The position numbers and the translations under genes were made by a program. A DNA stretch of 8,313 nt. It comes from Anaerolineaceae bacterium 46_22 (GTDB taxonomy: Bacteria > Chloroflexota > Anaerolineae > Anaerolineales > Anaerolineaceae). Under the pieces are notes generated by a model, which saw only the letters and a program-made list of their open reading frames with translations, was not told where the DNA came from and ran no database searches. The DNA is taken from contig LGHA01000044.1 in NCBI GenBank assembly GCA_001508595.1, positions 1-8,313 on the forward strand. Direction: 5' to 3'. Positions 1 to 6,523 of this stretch are shown piece after piece. Positions within the stretch are counted from its first letter, which is position 1; each line of letters starts with the position of its first letter.

Positions 1-2
1 TG

Positions 3-74
3 GTGCCCTTGAATAATTTGGGTGAAGAAATGACACCCTGTATTATCACAGTAGAAGTTGTCCTAGAGGAGTAA
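3..74 (+). CDS. C-terminal tail of an upstream gene (possibly ribonuclease J)
   Basis: An open frame enters from the left edge and runs 23 codons to TAA at 72-74; the other two forward frames stop within the first 17 bases. Its stop lies 8 bases before the next ATG, and its last codons double as the Shine-Dalgarno of that gene, as expected in an operon. The tail is acidic and ends with a hydrophobic strand, TPCIITVEVVLEE. From memory this resembles the RPMIxPVVVEV-like end of RNase J, and rnj commonly sits upstream of ftsK/spoIIIE in other phyla. That identity is inference from about ten residues plus context. The reading frame itself is moderately supported. Confidence 0.5.
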   Translation: MPLNNLGEEMTPCIITVEVVLEE

Positions 75-82
75 TTTTTTCA

Positions 83-622
83 ATGCCTGAAATAACAATT
101 CGATCTATTGAACCTGAAGATGTTGAGAGTTTACAGGAATTTGACCATGGTTATTACACGGATTTTGTTTGGCAAATGAGTTTGGATTTAAATAATGATC
201 GGATGCGAACAACTTTTCAGAGGGTGCGATTACCGAGGCAGGTATTCGTTTCTTATCCCCGTAAACGCAAATTGATCTTTCAGGAAATGGATGATGTTGA
301 AGCCGTACTTGTAGCAGTTTTTGATGGGCGTCCCGTAGGATATGTCAAAATTTCTTCCAGCAAAAACTTGGGTGTTGCCAGAGTTTCAGACATTGTTGTT
401 TCGTCTCCGATACGCCGGCAGGGGATCGCAAGCGGCTTAATGGTAGCATCGATGGATCTATGCACAAATCGAAGATTCCACACACTTATTTTAGAAGTTC
501 AATCGAAAAATGACCCCGCAATAAGGATGGCGAACAAACTTGGATTCAATTTCTGTGGATTCCAGGATCATTATTTCCCGAACCAGGAATTGGCTTTGTT
601 CTTCAGTCGGTTCACGCGGTAA
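83..622 (+). CDS. GNAT family N-acetyltransferase
   Basis: This 179-residue protein is a probable cytoplasmic acetyl-CoA-dependent N-acetyltransferase. The acetyl-CoA pyrophosphate loop, motif A of the GNAT fold, is seen as IRRQGIASGL at residues 110-119 (R/Q-x-x-G-x-G/A type). It follows the beta-4 strand VARVSDIVVSS and precedes a helix. The C-terminal motif NDPAIRMANKLGF (143-155) is the usual N-x-x-A-x-x-x-x-x-x-x-G-F element. The DGRPVGYVKI strand lies around residues 80-90. Length is normal for a single-domain GNAT. The start at 83 is backed by AGAGGAG at 65-71. The acceptor cannot be read from sequence: RimI-like protein acetylation, polyamines or antibiotics are all open. The extended N-terminal part (about residues 20-65, with many Arg and aromatic residues) is not typical of RimI. 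It lies 19 bases upstream of a membrane regulator gene and is probably cotranscribed with it. Confidence 0.88.
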   Translation: MPEITIRSIEPEDVESLQEFDHGYYTDFVWQMSLDLNNDRMRTTFQRVRLPRQVFVSYPRKRKLIFQEMDDVEAVLVAVFDGRPVGYVKISSSKNLGVARVSDIVVSSPIRRQGIASGLMVASMDLCTNRRFHTLILEVQSKNDPAIRMANKLGFNFCGFQDHYFPNQELALFFSRFTR

Positions 623-641
623 TTATTAGTAGGTAGGCTCA

Positions 642-2555
642 ATGATTTTTGGGATTTCTTGGGAAAGTGTTTTTCGAACGATCAGTCAGATTTTGACTGC
701 TGGCGTTGCAATTACGGCGTTTTCGTTATTGCTTTATTCCTTTGCGTATAACTTACGTGAGCAGGTCGTTAGAGCATTCATCATTATTTTGTTGTGCGTG
801 ACACTTGTCTATACGGCCGAGTCCATAGCTGGTGTCAGTCAGCAGCCGACCCTAATTGAAATCATGCTCAAATTAAAGTGGGTCGGTATCATATTCTTAC
901 CTGCAACTTATTTGCACTTCTCTGATTCTTTGCTAACGCTTACAGGGCGACCAAGCCGAGGGCGCCGGTTATGGGCGGTTCGTCTTATATATGCATTCTC
1001 ATTTTTCATGGCTGCATTGCTGCCCTTCAATATCATTGTTGGCCCATATGTGGAAACAAGTTCACCAGCACCTTACCTTGCACGAACATTTTTCACTAGT
1101 TTATTTGCGTTTTATTATGTAGGCGTGATGCTTATCGCGGGTTCAATCCTTTATCGTGCTTATCAAAGAACTGTCACAAAAACAAGCCGTCGAAGGATGA
1201 TCTACCTGCTTGCTGGGGCAACAGCTGCTGCTGTTGGCACATATCCTTATTTGCTTTATGGATCAGAGGTTTTTTCAAAGATCCCCCTCATATTTTGGAT
1301 GCTTGTCAGTTTGAGCAGTATTGGTGTCGCTGGATTTTTAGTTGTGATGACCTATTCTGTGTCATTTTTTGGCGTAACATGGCCCGATCGACTTGTTAAA
1401 AGCCGGCTATTCAAGTGGTTTCTGAGGGGGCCGCTTACTGCATCAATTGTGTTGGCGATCACAACCATCATTCGCCGTCTGGGGGTGATTTGGGATGATG
1501 CCTATAATGCATTTGTACCCATATCTATGGTGGGTATGATCTTGTTGATGGAGTATATCATCACATTATTAGCACCCATTTGGGAGCGATTAATATTTTA
1601 TGGCAGTGATCGCAAAGATATCGCCAGCATACAATCATTGGAAGATCACCTGTTGACAAGATCTGATCTATCTCAATTTCTGGAAATCGTGGCAGCCAGC
1701 ATTTGTGATCTTTTACAGGTTAAAGGAGCGTTTATTGCCGTGATGAACGGCGGCACGCTGGAAATGTTGACGACAACCGGGGATGACAGCGACTTTAAGG
1801 ATATCGAAAATTCTGGTGAATTGCTTGAACTATCATTGGATGATAAGGCAAGGATCAAAGGGGATTTCTTTTACTGGAATGGTCACTTGTTAATTCCATT
1901 GACTTATGACGATTCACAAAATGGAAATATGCTGTTAGGTTTGTGTGGTTTCCCCTGGGATGAAGATCGTGAGATGGAAGAAGAGCACCTGGAGTCGATC
2001 AAATTACTGGCATATCGAGTTGAGATTGCATTGAGGGATTGGCGTTTACAGCAGCAGGTCATTAAGTCAATGGAGAGTTTACAGCCACAAGTTGCTTTGA
2101 TTCAACAATTGCGAGCGGCTTCCAGTTATAACAAAACCAGCGTATTAATGGATGAAGTTGATCTTCCAGAAGAAGATTTCGTATCCTGGGTGAAAGATGC
2201 CTTATCTCATTATTGGGGTGGACCTAAACTCACAGAAAGTCCATTGTTGAACCTGAACATCGTTCAATCAGCACTGAAAGATAATGATGGCAATCCAACA
2301 AATGCTTTACGGGCGATTCTTAAAGATGCAATTGAGAATATCAAACCTGAGGGCGAGCGTCGTTTTACTGGTGAATGGATATTATATAATATATTAGAAT
2401 TGAAATTTCTTGAGGGAAGAAAAGTGCGGGATGTCGCAACACGGCTAGCGATGTCAGAGGCTGATCTCTACCGCAAGCAAAAGGTGGCCTTAGAAGCGGT
2501 TTCTAAAGCAATTATAGGCATGGAATTAGCGGCACGTGAAGAGAATAAATCATGA
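642..2555 (+). CDS. Membrane receptor with GAF-like domain and C-terminal helix-turn-helix, no kinase
   Basis: This is a 637-residue polytopic membrane protein. Hydrophobic segments lie at about residues 15-37, 42-63, 72-97, 110-134, 150-172, 185-206 and 215-243, resembling the N-terminal 7TM region of some histidine kinases. Two more lie at about 262-280 and 289-316. Residues about 335-470 look like a GAF domain: a TRSDLSQFLEIVAASICDLL helix, then the strand AFIAVMNGGTLEML and the strands HLLIPL and MLLGLCGF. A helical stretch (about 465-495) follows. The C-terminus (about 515-625) is helical and ends in a probable helix-turn-helix, VRDVATRLAMSEADLYRKQK (595-614), similar to sigma region 4-like modules. 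There is no H-box, N-box or GGDEF motif, so this is not a kinase or cyclase. I infer a membrane-anchored one-component regulator; the ligand is unknown. The start is preceded by TAGGTAGG at 630-637, and the stop overlaps a possible ATG of the S1 gene (ATGA). Confidence 0.8.
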   Translation: MIFGISWESVFRTISQILTAGVAITAFSLLLYSFAYNLREQVVRAFIIILLCVTLVYTAESIAGVSQQPTLIEIMLKLKWVGIIFLPATYLHFSDSLLTLTGRPSRGRRLWAVRLIYAFSFFMAALLPFNIIVGPYVETSSPAPYLARTFFTSLFAFYYVGVMLIAGSILYRAYQRTVTKTSRRRMIYLLAGATAAAVGTYPYLLYGSEVFSKIPLIFWMLVSLSSIGVAGFLVVMTYSVSFFGVTWPDRLVKSRLFKWFLRGPLTASIVLAITTIIRRLGVIWDDAYNAFVPISMVGMILLMEYIITLLAPIWERLIFYGSDRKDIASIQSLEDHLLTRSDLSQFLEIVAASICDLLQVKGAFIAVMNGGTLEMLTTTGDDSDFKDIENSGELLELSLDDKARIKGDFFYWNGHLLIPLTYDDSQNGNMLLGLCGFPWDEDREMEEEHLESIKLLAYRVEIALRDWRLQQQVIKSMESLQPQVALIQQLRAASSYNKTSVLMDEVDLPEEDFVSWVKDALSHYWGGPKLTESPLLNLNIVQSALKDNDGNPTNALRAILKDAIENIKPEGERRFTGEWILYNILELKFLEGRKVRDVATRLAMSEADLYRKQKVALEAVSKAIIGMELAAREENKS

Positions 2556-2582
2556 GCGCTGATTTGAATCTTGGTAATTTTC

Positions 2583-2589
2583 GGGAGGA
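2583..2589 (+). promoter_or_regulatory. Shine-Dalgarno that favours the internal S1-gene start
   Basis: GGGAGGA stands 7-8 bases upstream of the ATG at 2597 and is the strongest ribosome binding site in the window. It lies inside the longer reading frame that opens at the ATGA overlap at 2552. The 2552 start has only a weak GAAGAG before it. I therefore place the S1 protein start at 2597. Confidence 0.65.
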
Positions 2590-2596
2590 TAAGCAT

Positions 2597-3595
2597 ATGC
2601 AAATCCAAGACCATCAGGCGAAGCAATTTGATGAGCCTATGGAACCTGACGAGGGGTGGTGGGCTGCTGTTTTGGCAGACGAACCGTATTTAGAAGAAGA
2701 TGTTCTTTCCAATGAAACACTACCGTTGGATGAGGTGGATTTTGAGGATCATGTCACATCTCAAAAACCGCCGTCGGTCAACTGGGAGATGGTTGAAAAA
2801 ATATTTAAAAATGATGAAATTGTAGAGCTGCAAGTTGTAGGACATAATCGTGGGGGAATTCTTGTCGAAGGCGACGAAATTCATGGTTTTGTTCCTTTAT
2901 CTCATCTTGTTGATTTGCCCGTAAACATTTCCGACGATGAACGTGAGGAGTATCTTTTTAATTACCTGGATCGAAAAATTGACTTAAAAATCATAGAGCG
3001 TGAGCCAGAAAAAGACCGGGTTGTTTTTTCCGAACGAGCTGCACTGGCAAAGGAAGGGCAGCGTAAGTACTTGCTCAATAACCTGGTTAAGGGGGATGTG
3101 GTCAGCGGTGTTGTCACAAACATCACACCTTTTGGTGCCTTTGTGGATTTGGGCGGACTTGAAGGTCTGATCCATATTTCGGAGCTGTCCTGGGGTCGTG
3201 TTAATCATCCCTGTGAGATCTTGAATGTTACAGATAAAATAGAAACCATGGTGCTCCAGGTTTCAGAAGAAGAAGGGCGAATTGCATTAAGTTTAAAAAG
3301 ACTAAAAAAGAATCCTTGGGAAGTGCTGGCTGCCATTCTTTCACCTGGTGATGTCATTGAAGCAAGGATAACCAGCATTGTCAAATATGGCGCATTTGCT
3401 GAGATAGAATGCGGCGTCGAAGGATTGATTCATATCTCGTCTATTGATATTCCCGACGACTGTGAAACTATTGATGACTTTCTCTGTGAAGGTCTGCGAG
3501 TCCTTGTGCGTGTGTTAAGCATCGATCCAAAGAAAAGGCGGTTGGGATTGCAACTAGAAAGTTGTTTACCGGATAATGACGAGTCGAAAGAGTAA
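2597..3595 (+). CDS. S1 RNA-binding domain protein (RpsA-like, three S1 repeats)
   Basis: This 332-residue protein (347 if started at 2552) is a probable cytoplasmic single-stranded-RNA-binding protein of the ribosomal protein S1 type. Numbered from 2597, residues 1-60 are very acidic and probably disordered. A divergent S1 repeat lies at about 70-150 (GGILVEGDEIHGFVPLSHL). A canonical repeat at 165-236 carries ITPFGAFVDLGGLEGLIHIS and ELSWGRVNHP. A third repeat at 250-322 carries IVKYGAFAEIECGVEGLIHI. The ELSWGRVNHP and SLKRLKKNPWE stretches match the best-conserved repeat of RpsA. E. coli S1 has six repeats and many Gram-positive versions four, so three is short. It may be this organism's S1 or a paralogue with a regulatory role. 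Its gene runs into ftsK with a 20-base overlap, so the two are likely translationally coupled. I leave the symbol empty because the family is clear but rpsA orthology is not. Confidence 0.88.
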   Translation: MQIQDHQAKQFDEPMEPDEGWWAAVLADEPYLEEDVLSNETLPLDEVDFEDHVTSQKPPSVNWEMVEKIFKNDEIVELQVVGHNRGGILVEGDEIHGFVPLSHLVDLPVNISDDEREEYLFNYLDRKIDLKIIEREPEKDRVVFSERAALAKEGQRKYLLNNLVKGDVVSGVVTNITPFGAFVDLGGLEGLIHISELSWGRVNHPCEILNVTDKIETMVLQVSEEEGRIALSLKRLKKNPWEVLAAILSPGDVIEARITSIVKYGAFAEIECGVEGLIHISSIDIPDDCETIDDFLCEGLRVLVRVLSIDPKKRRLGLQLESCLPDNDESKE

Positions 3596-5837
3596 TTCAA
3601 CAAAAAAAACGGACAGCCCAAAACAAAAGGGTTTATTTCAACAGGATAAATCCTTTTTTTCTCGCGGGTTTGATAAGTTAAAAGGTGTCTCTCGATATTT
3701 TTGGGACTTTACAGGTGTAATTTCCATTGCGCTTGGTTTGATCCTGTTCTTGAGTTTCGTTGGGGTTACTTCTGGTGCGTTTATTACCCCCTTAACCGCT
3801 TTCTTTTCGCTGTGGTTTGGCTGGGGTCGTTATTTAATCGCGTTAATTTTGGTTTATGTTGGTAGTCGGGTCCTGCGATGGCATAAACATCCGCCAAAGC
3901 TGCCGATAGGGAAAATTGTCGCGATTGAGATGGCCTTCTTTTTGAGCCTGGGCTTAGCATCGATCATTTATGGCGGCAGCCCGTCAGAGGCTGAAGTTGG
4001 GCTTGACCCTGGCGGCATTATTGGTTGGGGTATTGCAGAAATATTTCGCAATCTGGTTGGTCCTACGTTCGGATTTGTTATCATTTTTATCCTGTTATTA
4101 ATTGCTTTATTTTCTGCGCTTCGGCTGTTTTTCAGATTGGAAAAATATGTTGACAAACAAATGGGGAAGTTTGTCCTTCAGCCAGGCAAAGCAGCTGAGT
4201 CCAGCTATGATGAAAAACCATCTGTCCTTACAGAAGAGGAGGTGGAAGGTAAAGAAAAAATTGAGCAGCCCAAGAAAACAGTTTGGCTTCCACCTGAATT
4301 TCGCAAGACATTTGATACACCAACTTTAGCAGATGAGCAGCCGAAGGGGCCTGTAGAGCGATCCCCTGAATTACCTCCTTTAGGTCTTTTGTTGCGAGGT
4401 GATACTTATAAGCCCGACAAACGTACGATAAACATGACTGCGGGTTTGATTGAAAAAACACTGGACGAATTTGGAATCCCGGCAAAGGTTGTTGGATTCA
4501 GAACCGGTCCAACTGTAACGCAATTTGCAGTTGAACCTGGCTATATCGACAAATCTGATGATGATCGCCAAAAGATAAGAGTTTCACAAATTTCTTCATT
4601 GCAGCGTGACCTTGCTTTAGCGCTTTCAGCTGAACGACTGAGGATTGAAGCCCCTGTTCCTGGAAAATCCTATGTGGGTATTGAGATTCCCAACGCTAAC
4701 AGTGCAAGCGTCCAGTTAAGGCCGTTGATTGAATCTGAAGCATTCCAGCGAGTTAATTCTCCTTTAGCCCTGACCCTTGGGCGGGATGTTTCAGGTCGGC
4801 CCGTTGTATCCGATTTAGCAACGATGCCCCATTTATTAATCGCTGGAACAACAGGCTCGGGGAAAAGTGTTTGTATTACCGCATTGACTGCTTGTTTGGT
4901 GATGAATAACACCCCTGAAGAACTGAAACTGGCGATGATCGACCCTAAGCGCGTTGAGCTTATGCGATTCAATGGTTTGCCGCATTTGATGGGCAACGTT
5001 GAAACTGAGATTGAACGAATCCTGGGCGTATTGCGCTGGGCGACAACAGAAATGGATTATCGCTATAAATTATTGGAAAAGGCGCGAGCACGAAATATTG
5101 ATTCTTATAATCACAAAATGGAACGCCAGAACAAAGCCAAACTTCCAAAGATTGTCATTTTGATTGATGAACTGGCAGATTTGATGATCTCCGCCCCCGA
5201 TCAAACAGAACATGCTGTGATCAGGTTGGCGCAGAAAGCGCGAGCCATTGGCATTCATCTGATTCTTGCAACACAGCGGCCAAGCACCGATGTTGTTACT
5301 GGTTTGATCAAGGCCAACTTTCCGACCAGAATTTCCTTTACTGTTGCTAGCTCGATAGATTCAAGGGTTATTCTCGACACAAGCGGCGCAGAGACCTTGT
5401 TGGGAAAGGGTGACATGCTTTTCCTGCATCCAGAAATCGGTTTGCCCATGCGTGCCCAGGGTGCGATTGTATCTGATAACGAATTGAACAAAATCATCCG
5501 TTGGTGGAAAAAACATGAGAAATCGGATGAAAAGATTGAAGAAAAGCCAGCTCAAGCTCGTTACGATGACACCGAAGCACCTCCCTGGGAAGAAAAGATC
5601 GGCAAGGAAGATGAGAATGATGAAGATGAACTGCTGATCAAAGAAGCAATCGCATTGATTAAAGCCGAAGGGCATGCCAGTGCCTCCTATTTCCAACGAC
5701 AGCTGAGAATTGGATACCCCCGGGCGGCAAGGCTGGTTGATCAGCTTGAGGAAATGGGCGTTATTGGGTCTTCCCAGGGAGGCGGACGTGAGCGAGAAAT
5801 TTTGATCGATACCGACAATAATGAAAATGATGATTAG
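3576..5837 (+). CDS. ftsK: DNA translocase FtsK/SpoIIIE
   Basis: This 753-residue membrane-anchored ATPase pumps double-stranded DNA at the division septum and helps resolve chromosome dimers and segregate chromosomes. Four hydrophobic segments sit at about residues 46-66, 76-99, 111-133 and 160-187. A charged linker of about 100 residues follows. The alpha/beta motor begins with FGIPAKVVGFRTGPTVTQFA, then Walker A GTTGSGKS at 424-431 and Walker B IVILIDELADL at 526-536. The downstream ATQRPSTDVVTGLIKANFP stretch is typical of the family. The C-terminal winged-helix gamma domain (about 685-747) contains IGYPRAARLVDQLEEMG, which in this family reads oriented DNA sequences. The length is close to B. 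subtilis SpoIIIE (about 790). The ATG at 3576 lies inside the end of the S1 gene and has only a weak Shine-Dalgarno, which suggests translational coupling. No later start would keep the membrane segments. Confidence 0.97.
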   Translation: MTSRKSNSTKKTDSPKQKGLFQQDKSFFSRGFDKLKGVSRYFWDFTGVISIALGLILFLSFVGVTSGAFITPLTAFFSLWFGWGRYLIALILVYVGSRVLRWHKHPPKLPIGKIVAIEMAFFLSLGLASIIYGGSPSEAEVGLDPGGIIGWGIAEIFRNLVGPTFGFVIIFILLLIALFSALRLFFRLEKYVDKQMGKFVLQPGKAAESSYDEKPSVLTEEEVEGKEKIEQPKKTVWLPPEFRKTFDTPTLADEQPKGPVERSPELPPLGLLLRGDTYKPDKRTINMTAGLIEKTLDEFGIPAKVVGFRTGPTVTQFAVEPGYIDKSDDDRQKIRVSQISSLQRDLALALSAERLRIEAPVPGKSYVGIEIPNANSASVQLRPLIESEAFQRVNSPLALTLGRDVSGRPVVSDLATMPHLLIAGTTGSGKSVCITALTACLVMNNTPEELKLAMIDPKRVELMRFNGLPHLMGNVETEIERILGVLRWATTEMDYRYKLLEKARARNIDSYNHKMERQNKAKLPKIVILIDELADLMISAPDQTEHAVIRLAQKARAIGIHLILATQRPSTDVVTGLIKANFPTRISFTVASSIDSRVILDTSGAETLLGKGDMLFLHPEIGLPMRAQGAIVSDNELNKIIRWWKKHEKSDEKIEEKPAQARYDDTEAPPWEEKIGKEDENDEDELLIKEAIALIKAEGHASASYFQRQLRIGYPRAARLVDQLEEMGVIGSSQGGGREREILIDTDNNENDD

Positions 5838-5862
5838 AATGATTTTTCTTTCTTGAACACTG

Positions 5863-5871
5863 TGTTACACT
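5863..5871 (+). promoter_or_regulatory. Candidate extended -10 promoter for a leaderless transcript
   Basis: The sequence reads TGT followed by TACACT, which fits the TGn extended -10 pattern with a 4/6 hexamer. The hexamer ends 7 bases before the ATG at 5879, so transcription could begin at or next to the start codon. No Shine-Dalgarno precedes this ATG. No good -35 is visible (TTTTCT or TTTCTT at 5844-5850 is the nearest). This is inference from spacing and a short motif. Confidence 0.35.
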
Positions 5872-5878
5872 TATTTTC

Positions 5879-6499
5879 ATGAATCAACCAGACCACCAAG
5901 ACCCGAAAACGTTTACCGACTTCTTACGACGCCTTTTCAAAGACGTTCTTGACAGCATTGCTGCTTTTCTCAATAAATTGGGCGTCAAACCAAATATGGT
6001 CACAGCAGCCGGCCTTATTGGGAATTTGATAGCGGCCTTTTTTATTGCATATGGGAAACTCACCTGGGGTGGTCTCATTGCGATGCTTGTGGGGCCGCTA
6101 GATGCCCTGGATGGCACCATGGCACGCATGCGCAATGAAAGCGGGCGTTACGGCGCCTTTGTCGATTCGGTGACCGATCGATATTCTGAGATTGCCTTGT
6201 ATGGCGGCTTGCTTGTGTATTTCAATAAAACCGGTACATGGCAGGATGCGCTCCTGGTATTTTTTGCTGCTGTTGGTTCAATCATGGTATCTTATACACG
6301 GGCACGCGCAGAAGCCTTGAATTATTCTGCAAAAATCGGCTTGCTGACCAGGGCAGAACGATATATTGTATTAATCCCGGGGATCATCTTTGGTTTTCCA
6401 CGCATTTCTCTTTGGATATTAGCCATATTAACGCATGTGACTGCAATCCAAAGGTTTTTGTATGTCCGCAAGCAAGCTAAAGAATCGCCTACACAATAA
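5879..6499 (+). CDS. CDP-alcohol phosphatidyltransferase, probably phosphatidylinositol-phosphate synthase type
   Basis: This 206-residue integral membrane enzyme should transfer a diacylglycerol-phosphate group from CDP-diacylglycerol to an alcohol, forming a phospholipid. The family signature D-x2-D-G-x2-A-R-x8-G-x3-D-x3-D is complete: D75, D78, G79, A82, R83, G92, D96 and D100, the metal- and CDP-binding residues. Around six hydrophobic segments follow the amphipathic N-terminal helix. SYTRARAEALNYSAKIG at 138-154 followed by RAER (158-161) resembles the acceptor region of actinobacterial phosphatidylinositol-phosphate synthases. I see no PgsA-type lysine/threonine motif, so inositol phosphate is the favoured acceptor; that is inference. 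A pgsA-like gene just after ftsK recalls other phyla. The gap after ftsK is 41 bases and no Shine-Dalgarno is present, so the transcript may be leaderless. Phosphatidylglycerophosphate synthase is the main alternative. Confidence 0.88.
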   Translation: MNQPDHQDPKTFTDFLRRLFKDVLDSIAAFLNKLGVKPNMVTAAGLIGNLIAAFFIAYGKLTWGGLIAMLVGPLDALDGTMARMRNESGRYGAFVDSVTDRYSEIALYGGLLVYFNKTGTWQDALLVFFAAVGSIMVSYTRARAEALNYSAKIGLLTRAERYIVLIPGIIFGFPRISLWILAILTHVTAIQRFLYVRKQAKESPTQ

Positions 6500-6523
6500 T
6501 TTATTTAAAAAGGAAAAGAGGAA

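Noticed and set aside
20..38. GGGTG/CACCC hairpin at the left edge
   Set aside because: It has only 5 pairs, a 9-base loop and no U-tract, and it sits inside the upstream gene's last codons.
642..2555. Sensor histidine kinase annotation
   Set aside because: The membrane and GAF-like half resembles kinases, but there is no phospho-acceptor H-box and no N, G1 or G2 ATP-binding motifs after the GAF-like domain.
4102..4485. Overlapping frames on both strands in the FtsK linker
   Set aside because: The linker is under weak constraint, so open alternative frames are expected; no motif or good ribosome site was seen.
4670..4996. 108-codon open frame on the - strand
   Set aside because: It lies wholly inside the conserved FtsK motor region and has no recognisable motif; it is a shadow of the coding frame.
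5361..5696. 111-codon open frame on the - strand
   Set aside because: It is antisense to the FtsK C-terminal region, with low-complexity Phe/Ile-rich sequence produced by complementing Glu/Lys-rich codons.
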